A stretch of 64,000 nt of DNA from the NCBI GenBank assembly GCA_963741565.1, contig CAVUIK010000008.1:434001-498000 (forward strand). The letters are read 5' to 3'. Source of the stretch: Ga0077555 sp963741565 (GTDB lineage: Bacteria; Pseudomonadota; Alphaproteobacteria; Rhizobiales; Hyphomicrobiaceae). The position numbers and the translations under genes were made by a program. The notes below the pieces were generated by a model, which made no database searches, was not told the origin of the DNA, and worked only from the letters and a program-made list of their open reading frames with translations. This document shows, piece by piece, positions 44,020 to 53,296 of this stretch. The first letter of the stretch is position 1, and each line of letters starts with the position of its first letter.

Positions 44020-46828
44020 ATGTTTGAGCATCTGAACGGGGCAGGGCTCGCCAAATTGTTCCAGGTCCTGAAGGATTTCAGCGGCCTCATCTTGCCGTTG
44101 ATTGGCTTCCTCATTTTCCTGTTTGTGGCCCCCCGCTTCTTCCGTACGGCCGCCCGCAAGACCTTGGCTGCCCCCGTGCGCGGTGACGAACACCCCGGCT
44201 GGCTTGCTCGTGCCGGCGCTTCATTCGTGCGGGCGTTCACCACCAATTGGCAACTGACGCTGCTTGCGACCACGGCATTTGTGCTGTCGCTCGCGTCTGG
44301 CTGGACCACGTGGGATGGCATGCGAAACTTCACCGGCGAACCTATTCTCTCGCTGATGGTGACGTTCGGCATCCAGGGCGTGATGCTGATCATTGCATGG
44401 CTCATCGGCGAAAGTTTTGCGGGCGGCATGAACCAGCGCTCACAGGAGGCCCGAGGCCGTTCGACCGGCGAGTGGGTGGCCGGGATGGGCATCGGCATTC
44501 TGTTTGCCTTTGCCTTGATGACGGCTATAGCCAACAGCCTCGGCGCTTTCGACATGCGGGCCGCGGCGGGATCAACCACATGGAGCAGCTTTGCCGACAA
44601 GGCGCTCTATCTCGCTGTCGGGCTTCTGCTCGTCGCCACACTCATCATCAATAACAAGAGTGACATTGCGCAGCCGTATCTGCAGTCGGCACGGATCATG
44701 GCGAAAAACGCCGTCCTCTGGGTCATGTTTCTGGCTTGCATGGCAACCAGCGTCTTCTTTTCGTTCGACTCGCTCTTCACATCGATATTCCCAGCTTCAG
44801 AGCGCAAACGCTCGGCTGACATCCGCGCCGTCAATCAAGTGGCCGCCGTCGTCTCCGATATCGGTTCGTTGACGCAGCGCCGCCAGCTCGAAGAGGCCGA
44901 ACGCCTGTTCCAAAACGACGGCTGGAAAGCCTACGAGAAGACGCTTGCGGATCTCTTTCGCCAGAGCCAGGGCGCAGAGACCGAGATCGAGCAGTACTTC
45001 GTCCGAAAAATGGAGACGCATCGCAGCTCCATCAAAGAGCAGCAGGAGCGGATCGCCAGTTCGCAGAGCGGCCAGGCTGGCCTTGTCTCGAAGAAGGGAA
45101 CGCTGACCGACGAACTATCGCGCCTGCGCGCCGAGCGGCCAGGGCTTGCCACCGAGTTGTCGAAGGTGAAAAGCGAACTCGAGGAACGTGCCCGGGGCAT
45201 CGATGCCAAGCGCGTCGACGCCATGGCTGAGGAAAAGGGCGCCGAAGGCACACTCAAAATCGGCCGCGGGCCGCAGTATCGCGAGCGTGTCGGTGAAATG
45301 TCTCGAACTCCAGGACGCCTACAAGATTCAGGAAGAGCGCGTCCGTGATGCCCAAAAGCGCACCAGCACCGTTGATACGCGCATTGCCCAGATCGAGCGC
45401 GAACTTGCCGCCGTGGATGGCGACATCGCCAAGCTCAAAGGCGAGGTCCAGACCGCCGAGACGCGCATCAAGATGGCCGAGACCACCAAGGCCGGCGCCG
45501 AGGATGGCCCAAGAGTCGATCCCGCGCGCGTCCGATCGGCCTTCGAAAGGGCCCGCGCCGACTTCCGCCAGGATCCGACCATCGAGCGGTTGAACGCGCT
45601 GACCACCCAATGCGGACAGCTTTTCGGCGCGATGATCGCGACACCGGCAACGAAGGACAAGGTGCGCAGCATTGACTGCGATGCCAAACAGGCGGCAGAA
45701 GCATCGGCTCGCGTATTTGCGCTCAATGCCGGACTCGACAGCTTTACTAAGAACTGCGCGGGCGGTGACAAGCTGCCCCAGGCAGGCGGGACTGACGGAT
45801 TGCTCAATTTCGGCCGCAAGTGCCTGCAGGATAGCGGCCTGCCGAGCAAAGACACCAGTGAGGTCGCCGTGCGCCTGTCCTCGATCGACCTCAATCGCGA
45901 CGACAAGGCGCATCGGTTCGTCGTTACCTGGAACGCATTTCAGGACGGCAACCGGTTGGCCTACCTCGCACTCGCCATCGCCACTGCCATCGACGGTCTC
46001 ATTTTCATGTCGGGCCTGTTCGGCGCCAATGCAATTCGCTCACCGCTGACCGATCTCGCCGGACGCAGCGATCTGACCGCCGACCAGCTCGAAGGCGCGA
46101 TCGACGCGGCGCTCAAGGCGACGCCCGATCCCAAGGCGACACTCGGCGCGCTACTGCGCTCGATGTATCCCCTGCACGCAAATGATGGTTTTACGTCGGA
46201 AGTCCGCCTTGACCCGCGCGAGCCCCACTTCGACGACATGCTGACGGTGCTCAACGCCGGATCGAACATCAGCGCTGTGCGCCGCGTCGGCGCCGACGGT
46301 GCTCGGTTCCATGTCAGCACTGGCCTCTCGCGCTATTTCGCTGTCGCTCAAGGCAAGCGTTGGCCCGTTCGCTCGCGAGAGATCGACCGTAAGGAGCTGA
46401 TCAACGTAATCGGCGTCGCGCTCTTGCCCGATCCGCAAGGCAACGCCGAAATCGTCCTTTCGGAGCTGCATCCGATCTCCGACGCTCCTGGCTATGCCGC
46501 CGAGACCTATCCTTTCCGTATCGAAGATCAGGTCCGCCAGCGGCTGATGCTGGCGACGCTCGGCGCCGGCGCAACCATCGAGGGCGCCGTGCAGCGCTAC
46601 AAGAACGATAGCGGCCGCTACTTCGTATCGACGGACGTCTACAAGACGTTGCTGATGATGCGCGCAGCTGCGATTCCGGCCTTCCGAACCGATGCGAGAG
46701 CTATCGCCCAACACGCTTCGCATCGCCAGAACCAGGCCGCGCAACCGCTGCAAGCCAATCGCATGCCGCAACTTCCCTCGCCCGAGCGCAATCCGCTCGA
46801 ACTCGCAAAACCGGGCCTCGCGGGATGA
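44020..46828 (+). pseudogene. large membrane and coiled-coil protein, unknown function, one-base frameshift
   Basis: I do not recognise this protein. Two frames join into about 935 residues. The N-terminal 270 residues hold about six hydrophobic helices (ILPLIGFLIFLFVAPRFF, LTLLATTAFVLSLASGW, IQGVMLIIAWLIGE, AGMGIGILFAFALMTAI, ALYLAVGLLLVATLII, AVLWVMFLACMATSVFF). A long heptad-rich coiled coil follows (about 300-510), with another hydrophobic helix near residue 655 (LAYLALAIATAIDGLIFM) and a soluble C-terminal domain of about 270 residues. The frame breaks inside the coiled coil at 45296-45298; dropping one A gives RERVGECLELQDAYKIQEER and keeps the helix going. A helical 248-residue protein follows after one base, presumably its partner. 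Either a real mutation or a sequence error. Confidence 0.7.
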
Positions 46829-46829
46829 C

Positions 46830-47576
46830 GTGGCTAGGGGCGAGCCAAGTGTGCCGATCGTTCCCGCACAATATCAGGCAGGCGCGCCACCGCCGGTTCC
46901 GAACCTGCATTCGGATTCGATCGCGGCTGGCCATCCCAGCCCTGACGATCTCCCGCGCGCCATTCGTGGAGAGGCCCGCATCCGCCCATCTGGCCCAGGA
47001 GAACTTGAGACCAGCCTTGGCAACAGCATCCGCGATGAACTCATTCAGCTGGGCGGGTTGTTCCCATGGGATGCAAAAGATGTCGCCGTCGCACGCGCGC
47101 TCGGTGAGGGTTCGGAGCCCGAGGCCGCGCTGCGTCGCCTCGTCTCCCGCGCGCCCCGGCTTGCCAAATTGGTTGGCGATGGAATCGACGACTATCGTTC
47201 AAGCATCCAGGGCGCTTACGACGAGCTGCGCGAACACAACGGGCATGATGCCGTATACAAGCAGGTTCTCGAAACCGTTGCCGGCGAGTTCAGCCGCCTG
47301 ATGCCGGTTCTGATGCTCTCGCCGGGCGGGCCTTACCAACAGATCCTCGAGATGATGATCAGCCAGCTCGAACCCCAAGATGGCGACGGTGCACTATCTC
47401 AAGCCGACCAAATCGTGCTGGCCCGTGGCAAGCAGCAGGTCGAGGCCTTGAAACGGCTCGCCGACAACGGTCCTGACCGGCTGCAGCGCGTGACCCGTAT
47501 CATCGAACAATATGACGAGCGAATTATACCAGCCCAGGCGACGCACCACGATACCGATGGCCGGACTTTGAACTGA
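46830..47576 (+). CDS. helical protein of unknown function, partner of upstream membrane protein
   Basis: A 248-residue protein that I cannot assign to a family. After a Pro-rich start of about 50 residues it is mostly helical with charged and hydrophobic heptads (SIRDELIQLGGLFPWDAKDV, LETVAGEFSRLMPVLML, LEMMISQLEPQ, RLQRVTRIIEQYDE). No membrane helix, signal peptide or catalytic motif is evident. The GTG start lies one base after the stop of the large membrane protein, so co-translation is likely. The pair looks like a two-component membrane-associated module. The longer frame beginning at 46692 overlaps coding sequence and is not used. Confidence 0.6.
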   Translation: MARGEPSVPIVPAQYQAGAPPPVPNLHSDSIAAGHPSPDDLPRAIRGEARIRPSGPGELETSLGNSIRDELIQLGGLFPWDAKDVAVARALGEGSEPEAALRRLVSRAPRLAKLVGDGIDDYRSSIQGAYDELREHNGHDAVYKQVLETVAGEFSRLMPVLMLSPGGPYQQILEMMISQLEPQDGDGALSQADQIVLARGKQQVEALKRLADNGPDRLQRVTRIIEQYDERIIPAQATHHDTDGRTLN

Positions 47577-47882
47577 CAGAGAAACCAACCCGTTCTGCAG
47601 AAAATGACGAAACCGGCACCCTTACCATGTCGCAACTGGGATTTGGCGTAACCTTGGGTCGGGTGACGCGGCGTTGACCAAACCAAAATGTCCAGAATTG
47701 ACCTCGCAATTTCCACACTGCGAATTAAACTGACGATCGAGCCGTGCCCGGCTCGCCCGTGGTCCATACGGGCGGGCCCACCCTTCCGCTCAGGGATGAT
47801 CAGGGACGGCACCATCCCGTTGGATTGCGGACACGGGAAGTCACCCGATGCCGACAGCATCGGTCTCAAAAGGGAGAGCCCC
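47577..47882. other. intergenic region without a supported gene
   Basis: About 300 bases between the helical partner protein and the DUF2853 gene. Short open frames occur on both strands, but their translations are rich in Arg, Ser and Pro and show no recognisable motif. The region must contain the promoter of the DUF2853 gene; GGGAGAG is its ribosome site. No stable hairpin or repeat stands out. Confidence 0.5.
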
Positions 47883-48203
47883 ATGGCTGACGTTGACTAC
47901 GCTACCGATGTGAAGAAATACGCCCCCGACGCCGACCCAAAGGCCATCGCCGGAATCGTAAAATTCCTCGGCATTGCGCTGAAGAGCACGGACGCCTCGA
48001 TGGTGTCGTGCTCATCGAAGGACGAGCTCGAGCGCGTGCGCGAAAGCTTCCTGAAGAAGAAGTTGAAGCTCACGGCCGCCGACGCCGACCTCGACAAGTC
48101 GGTCAAGGCCGTTTGCGATCAAATGAAAGCCGACAAGACCAAGCACCGCGTGACGTTCTACTATCTTCTCGCGGACAAGGCCGGCAAGCTCGGGGCGCTC
48201 TGA
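47883..48203 (+). CDS. DUF2853 family protein
   Basis: A 106-residue soluble protein that matches the DUF2853 pattern: an N-terminal DVDYATDVKKYAPDADPKAI, the helix pair AIAGIVKFLGIAL and DELERVRESFLKKKLKL, and a C-terminal HRVTFYYLLADKAGKL. The function of the family is not established. GGGAGAG lies seven bases before the ATG, and a strong terminator follows the stop, so it is a complete monocistronic unit. It is rich in Lys and Asp, typical of a small abundant cytosolic protein. Confidence 0.85.
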   Translation: MADVDYATDVKKYAPDADPKAIAGIVKFLGIALKSTDASMVSCSSKDELERVRESFLKKKLKLTAADADLDKSVKAVCDQMKADKTKHRVTFYYLLADKAGKLGAL

Positions 48204-48227
48204 TTGCCACTCGTCGGAAAGAATGAA

Positions 48228-48254
48228 CCCCGGCGATTGATCGCCGGGGTTTTT
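48228..48254 (+). terminator. rho-independent terminator
   Basis: CCCCGGCGAT and ATCGCCGGGG form a near-perfect GC-rich stem, closed in practice by a short TTGA-type loop, followed directly by five T. It ends the DUF2853 transcript 25 bases after the stop and separates it from the convergent dctM. Confidence 0.9.
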
Positions 48255-48286
48255 GCTTGTCAGGATTACAGTCGCGGTGAGCGTCG

Positions 48287-49576
48287 CTATTTGCCCATCA
48301 CATATTCGGGTAGCCACAGCGTGATCCCCGGAAACGCCATCAGCAGGAAGATCAGCGCCAGCATCGCGCCGACAAACGGCAACGCTCCCCTGATCACATC
48401 GCCGACCGGCCCGCGCTCGCGCATGCCTTGTACGACATAGAGGTTGAGCCCGACGGGAGGAGTGATCAACGCTGTTTCGATGAGGATCGTCAACACGATC
48501 CCCCACCAGATCGGATCCCAGCCGAGCTTGATCACGATCGGGTAGATGAACGGCGTCGTCAAAATCATCATGGAGATCGTCTCCATGAAGCAGCCGAGGA
48601 TCAGGTAGAAGACGATGATCAGCAACATCGTCCCGTATTTGCCGAGCCCCAACCCCTCGATCGCCCTGCCGATCCCGTCCGTTGCGCCGAGCGCTGCCAG
48701 CACGAAGTTCAGGAACTGCGCCGCGAGAATGATCAGCATGATGATGCCGGTCGTTCGCATCGTGCCTTCGAGCACCGAACGCATCATTGGTATCGAGACT
48801 TTGCGCTCGTACGCGGCCAGCAACAAGGAGCCAACGACGCCGAGCGAGGCCGCCTCCGTTGGCGTGGCATAGCCCGCGTAGATCGAGCCGATGACCAGCA
48901 GGAAGATCAGGAACGGCGGAAACAAGTCGATCAGCCCCCTGAAGCGCTGGCTCCAACTTGTCACAAGGGGCGTGCCGCCCTTGGCCCGATCCAAAAGGCA
49001 GGCGACAAGCACGATCAACATGAAGAAGCCGGCCAGCATGAAGCCCGGGATGAACCCTGCCAGGTAGAGCCGCGGTACGCTGTTGTTGGTCAGCAGCCCA
49101 TAGAGGATGAAGTTGATCGACGGCGGGATCAGGATGCCGAGCGTGCCGCCGGCCGCGATCGTGCCGAGAAACAGCGACTCGTTGTAGCCGCGCTTCTTGA
49201 TCTCGGGGATGGCCACTGTTCCGACAGTTGCCGCGGTCGCCACGCTCGAGCCGGACGTCGCCGCGAACATCGCACACGTCCCGATATTCGCGTGCATCAA
49301 GCCGCCCGGCAGCCAGGAGAGCCACTGCGCGATCGCATTGTAGGCCCGCTCGGCGATGCCCGCACGCAGCAGGATTTCGCCGAGCATGACGAACAGCGGA
49401 ATCGCGAACAGGATGTACTCGCTCGACGCGTTCCAGATGATCTCGCCCATCGCGCGATGCAGCGGCATCACCGAATAAAAATTGTTTAGCGCCATGCCGA
49501 GCACGCCCATCACAGCCGCGACCGGCACGCTGAAGGCAAGCAGAACAATGAGGAGAAGGAGTGCGGTTCCGAGCAT
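48287..49576 (-). CDS. dctM: TRAP transporter large permease DctM
   Basis: A 429-residue inner-membrane protein of the TRAP DctM family with about twelve hydrophobic segments. Landmarks include the SSEYILFAIPLFVMLGEILLR region, CAMFAATSGSSVATAATVGTVAIPEI, GGTLGILIPPSINFILYG, GYATPTEAASLGVVGSL and FMETISMMILTTPFIYPIV. It moves the organic-acid or related substrate delivered by the DctP binding protein, powered by the sodium gradient. It is downstream of dctQ (one base between) in the order dctP-dctQ-dctM. The ATG at 49576 is chosen; longer frames overlap dctQ. Confidence 0.94.
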   Translation of the reverse strand: MLGTALLLLIVLLAFSVPVAAVMGVLGMALNNFYSVMPLHRAMGEIIWNASSEYILFAIPLFVMLGEILLRAGIAERAYNAIAQWLSWLPGGLMHANIGTCAMFAATSGSSVATAATVGTVAIPEIKKRGYNESLFLGTIAAGGTLGILIPPSINFILYGLLTNNSVPRLYLAGFIPGFMLAGFFMLIVLVACLLDRAKGGTPLVTSWSQRFRGLIDLFPPFLIFLLVIGSIYAGYATPTEAASLGVVGSLLLAAYERKVSIPMMRSVLEGTMRTTGIIMLIILAAQFLNFVLAALGATDGIGRAIEGLGLGKYGTMLLIIVFYLILGCFMETISMMILTTPFIYPIVIKLGWDPIWWGIVLTILIETALITPPVGLNLYVVQGMRERGPVGDVIRGALPFVGAMLALIFLLMAFPGITLWLPEYVMGK

Positions 49577-49577
49577 G

Positions 49578-50256
49578 TTACTTCTTTCCCCCGTGTGGCG
49601 TCTCAATACCGAGACCCTTGAGCTCGCCTTCGATCTCCTCATCCTGCGACGATGCACCGGCAATCGCGTTGACGCCCGAATAGTTGCCACTCAACAGCTG
49701 ACTGACCGTCTTGATGATTGCGACTACCGTGGTGACAAAGAACAGCAGGATGCCGAGGAACCATGGGATCTGCGCCCAAGCCAACGGGATGCGCAGGTTT
49801 GTATTCGACCGGTTGGTCTCCATGAAACTGATGCTCGCAACATTGAACGCTCGTTCGACGAGGGCGCCGATGAACACCGCAAGCATAATAAGCGCCAACA
49901 GATCGAGCCAGGCCCGCAGCTTGGGACTGAACCCGCCGTAAAGCGCATCGATCCGCACATGCCCACGCGAGATCAGCACGTAAGCCAGCGACCAGCTCAT
50001 GCCCACCGCAAACAAGTATCCCGAGATTTCATCTGACCCGGAGAAGGTCAGCGTGTCGCGAACCCAGACCTTGACGCCGTTCCCCGCCGCCGCCAAGCCA
50101 GGGAAGATCCATGTGACGAGGTTGACGAGGTCAGGGATCGCCTTCCGCACGATCACTTCGGCAGTGACGATCAGCGCCGCGATGAACAGCAAGATGCCGC
50201 CGGCAATGATGGCCGAACGCGACAATCTGAATCAGCCCGTTCCAAAGTGAATCCAT
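49578..50256 (-). pseudogene. dctQ: TRAP transporter small permease DctQ, probable one-base frameshift near the start
   Basis: The body matches DctQ: four hydrophobic helices (IIAGGILLFIAALIVTAEV, SWSLAYVLISRGHVRIDAL, LDLLALIMLAVFIGALV, WFLGILLFFVTTVVAII) and the family RGHVRIDALY motif. In its own frame the earliest start is a TTG at 50225 without a good ribosome site. In the preceding frame an ATG at 50256 has GGGGGA just upstream and encodes MDSLWNGLIQIV, a natural lead into the first helix. Joining the two needs removal of one base near 50215-50227 and gives 225 residues, a normal DctQ length. The small permease links DctP and DctM. Confidence 0.7.
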
Positions 50257-50343
50257 CGTGTCCCCCACCCCGGAGAAAAGGCTCGGGACATTGCGCCCGA
50301 GCCTCATCGTTACTGGTCAACTGGCAGCCTCGAACAGCGCCGC

Positions 50344-51396
50344 TCAGTTTGCTTTCGCTGTCAGGCCGTATTTCTTCCCGATCAGCTCGGTCCACTTCGT
50401 CGCGCAGGCTTCGCCGCAGCGCTTCGCCCAGGCCTTGAGGACGACCTCGTTGAGCGCCTTGTCGCGCGACGCCAAGTCGGCATCACTCGGCTTGACCAAT
50501 TTGAGCTTGCCGGGTGGGCCCGCCGGGCAAGTGCCGGTGCCCGTCGTGCAGAACACGCCGTCCTCGGTCTCCGCCACGGTCGACTTCCACGAGCGATCCT
50601 CGAGATCCTTGATCTGCTCCTGCATCAACTTCTGCGTGTCCGGCGACAGCTTGTTCCACATCGACAGGTTGGCGACCAGGAATCCAACAGTGAAACCCAC
50701 CGGCAGACGGAACAATGTGTTCGTCACCTCGGGCCACTTCGCCTTGTAGGCCGGCATCGTACCGGTGATACCGCAATCGACGACGCCTTTTTCCAGCGCC
50801 GGCACGACTTCACCGAACGCGATGGTCACGCCCGTCGCACCGAACGCCGTTGCGAGGTCGGACTGCGATGTGCCTTGAACGCGGATCTTCTTCCCCTTGA
50901 AGTCCTCGACACTCTTGATATCGCCGCGGCAGTAGAAATCCTGCTCGGGCCACGTATGCGTACCGAGGATGATCGCGTTGTGCTTTTCCTTCATGACCTG
51001 CTGCATCTCGGGCAGCCACAGGTTCGCTATTTCCCGGTTCATGTCGAACGAGCGCGCCACGCCGGCAATATCGACCGCCTCGATGATAGCACCGCCGTCC
51101 TCGACATAGATTGGCAGGGCGAAGGCGAAGTCGAACACGCCCTGTTTCAGCAGGCGCAGCAACTCGGTGCCTTTGAGGTTCAATTCGTTCAGGGCTTTGA
51201 TGTTGCCCTTCAAATTGCCATTCGATACCTTCGGGAGCTGCTCGGTCCAGAACGGCTTTTCCAGATTGTTCCAGTTCGTGAGGAAGTTCCACGTCCCGAC
51301 GACGTTGAATTCCTTTTTGTCGATATTCTGTGCGTTAGCTCCGCCCGTGACGGCAAGCGATGCCGCGACAACAGAGGCCGCAAGGATGCGACGCAT
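50344..51396 (-). CDS. dctP: TRAP transporter substrate-binding protein DctP
   Basis: A 350-residue periplasmic binding protein with a clear Sec signal peptide (MRRILAASVVAASLAVTGGANAQ). The fold matches DctP/SiaP: FDFAFALPIYVEDGGAI, FYCRGDIKSVEDFKGKKIRV (the conserved arginine-containing strand that grips the substrate carboxylate), and TGTMPAYKAKWPEVTN. An insertion with CTTGTGTC, and a second Cys pair near the C-terminus (KRCGEACATK), could form disulfides. The gene lies in a TRAP operon next to an amidase and a nitrile-hydratase-like enzyme, so the cargo may be a product or substrate of that pathway, but this is not shown. Confidence 0.9.
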   Translation of the reverse strand: MRRILAASVVAASLAVTGGANAQNIDKKEFNVVGTWNFLTNWNNLEKPFWTEQLPKVSNGNLKGNIKALNELNLKGTELLRLLKQGVFDFAFALPIYVEDGGAIIEAVDIAGVARSFDMNREIANLWLPEMQQVMKEKHNAIILGTHTWPEQDFYCRGDIKSVEDFKGKKIRVQGTSQSDLATAFGATGVTIAFGEVVPALEKGVVDCGITGTMPAYKAKWPEVTNTLFRLPVGFTVGFLVANLSMWNKLSPDTQKLMQEQIKDLEDRSWKSTVAETEDGVFCTTGTGTCPAGPPGKLKLVKPSDADLASRDKALNEVVLKAWAKRCGEACATKWTELIGKKYGLTAKAN

Positions 51397-51623
51397 TTAA
51401 ACCCTCCCATGCAAGTCACGCAGTTTTGATCAGCCCCGGCGGGCCAGCTTGTAAGAAACCCGAAATTCTCAAGCGCCGCAAGTGACCTATCGTGCTGGGA
51501 CAATTTCCCTCTGGGCAAAAACGCTCCGCGATCAAAGCTTCGGTAATTATGGCGCCGAAGAATGATGCAATATTGCCACACACGCCTGCGACGATATCGG
51601 ATGCTGGGCACGCTTTGCGACAC

Positions 51624-53270
51624 TCAGTCGATATCGCGGGACGGGTCAAAGATCGAGCACGTCTCGGCGTCGCGCGGATGATTACGGCGCAATCGCCGAG
51701 CCATCGCGAGCGCAGCCGGTGCGACAGCGACCAACTCCTCCAGGATGGTGGCCGGCAAGCGCAGCCCCGCATGAACGGCAGCGGCCTCGGCTTGGTTCCG
51801 GATCGCTCTCGAGACCTGCGATGTATCCGGCACCCACGGCTTCGGATCGACTGGCGCCGGCGCCGCACCGTCCTTCAGCACCGGGCGGCGCTTCCAGAAC
51901 CCGGTTGCTTGCTCGAAAGCATGACCGGCCCGCAGCACGGTCGCATCATCGAATGGCCGTCCAACGATCTGCAGCGAGAGCGGCAGGCCCGACGCCGTGA
52001 ACCCACACAAAACCGACAGCGCGGGGCCGCCGGTGACATTGAACGGCGCAGTCAGGCTCGGCCGTTGCCAGAACGCGAGCATATCGTGCGCGTCGATGCG
52101 CGGGGCTGCCGACGAATTGGCGGTGACCAGCAGATCGTAGCGCCGGTAGACCGGACGCATCTCGCCCATGATGGCGCGCCGCTCCCGGCTGGCCCGCACA
52201 TAGTCCTCCGCCGTGAAGAGGCATGCGGCCAGGCTCCGCGCCCTGAAGTCCTGGCCGAATGCCTCTGGTCGCGCGATCAAGTCCGGCAGGTGCAGCGAGA
52301 ACAGCTCGCTCTCTGCCGTCACGATCTTCACATCGGAGTAATCCTGCGCCGGCCGCAGTTCGACGGTCTCGACAACCGCACCGAGATCGCGGAGCACACG
52401 GATGGCCGTCTCGAGGGCCGGCGGCAGCTCCGCGTGAACCAAGATGTCCTTTTCCCAGAAATGGCGAACCACGCCGATGCGCAACCCTTTGATACCGCCA
52501 TCGATTCCCAACGTGAAATCGCCGACCGTGCGCGTCGAAGACGCGGGATCGGCCGCATCGTGTCCTGCAATCACGTTGAGGATCAGGGCGCAATCCGCGC
52601 TGGTCCGCGCCATCGGCCCACAATGATCATACGAGTAGGAGTTCGGCAGCACGCCGGCCCGGCTGACGAGGCCGTAAGTTGGTTTCAATCCAGCGATACC
52701 GCAAAGACCGGCCGGTCCGCGGATCGATCCGCCAGTATCTGAGCCGAGGCTCACGGGGACCAAACCTGCCGCGAGTGCCGCGCCCGAACCGGATGACGAT
52801 CCGCCGGTGAAGTGCGCGGTATTCCAGGGGTTCCGGGCCGGCGGCCACGGCAAATCGAACGACGGCCCGCCATGCGCAAATTCGTGGGTTGCGAGCTTGC
52901 CGGTCAGCACCGCGCCAGCAGACTTGAGTTTGGCAACCGTTGTCGCATCGCGCGACGGCACGCGATCGATACAGGTTCGCGAATGTCCTGACGTCAGAAT
53001 ACCCGCCGTGTCGTAAATGTCTTTGACGGCGAACGGGATGCCGTGAAGGGCACCGCGATAATGGCCGCGCGCGATCTCGCTCTCGGCAGCGGCTGCCGCA
53101 GCCAGAGCCAACTCGCCAGTCCGCGTGATGAAGGCGCTGAGCTGCGGATCGAGCGCAGTTGTACGCGCCAACAGTGCCTGCGTATACGCCACCGGCGAAA
53201 GCTTTCGCGTCTCAACAAGGCCCGCCGCCTCGGCTAACGTCAGATCGTGAAGTTCCGTGGCTGTGGTCAT
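51624..53270 (-). CDS. amidase signature family enzyme
   Basis: A 548-residue amidase signature enzyme that hydrolyses amides to acids and ammonia. The catalytic triad is visible: Lys in GIPFAVKDIYDTAG, Ser in the Gly/Ser-rich TGGSSSGSGAALAAG, and the nucleophilic Ser in GSDTGGSIRGPAGLCG. The C-terminal half (about 290-548) is longer than in GatA and lacks any tRNA-related context, so this is likely a catabolic amidase. It lies 26 bases downstream of the nitrile hydratase alpha-like gene, the classic nitrile to amide to acid order. The ATG follows GAGGAG by five bases. Confidence 0.9.
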   Translation of the reverse strand: MTTATELHDLTLAEAAGLVETRKLSPVAYTQALLARTTALDPQLSAFITRTGELALAAAAAAESEIARGHYRGALHGIPFAVKDIYDTAGILTSGHSRTCIDRVPSRDATTVAKLKSAGAVLTGKLATHEFAHGGPSFDLPWPPARNPWNTAHFTGGSSSGSGAALAAGLVPVSLGSDTGGSIRGPAGLCGIAGLKPTYGLVSRAGVLPNSYSYDHCGPMARTSADCALILNVIAGHDAADPASSTRTVGDFTLGIDGGIKGLRIGVVRHFWEKDILVHAELPPALETAIRVLRDLGAVVETVELRPAQDYSDVKIVTAESELFSLHLPDLIARPEAFGQDFRARSLAACLFTAEDYVRASRERRAIMGEMRPVYRRYDLLVTANSSAAPRIDAHDMLAFWQRPSLTAPFNVTGGPALSVLCGFTASGLPLSLQIVGRPFDDATVLRAGHAFEQATGFWKRRPVLKDGAAPAPVDPKPWVPDTSQVSRAIRNQAEAAAVHAGLRLPATILEELVAVAPAALAMARRLRRNHPRDAETCSIFDPSRDID

Positions 53271-53296
53271 GTTGCTCCTCCAGTCGCAACGGAACG

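Noticed and set aside
48012..49325. 437-codon open frame on the minus strand overlapping dctM
   Set aside because: It is a shifted frame of dctM; the translation is Arg/Asp/His-rich with no motif, while the other frame gives a complete DctM.
51492..52742. 416-codon plus-strand open frame opposite the amidase
   Set aside because: Antisense shadow with biased composition (Arg, Gln, His); the amidase on the other strand has all catalytic motifs.
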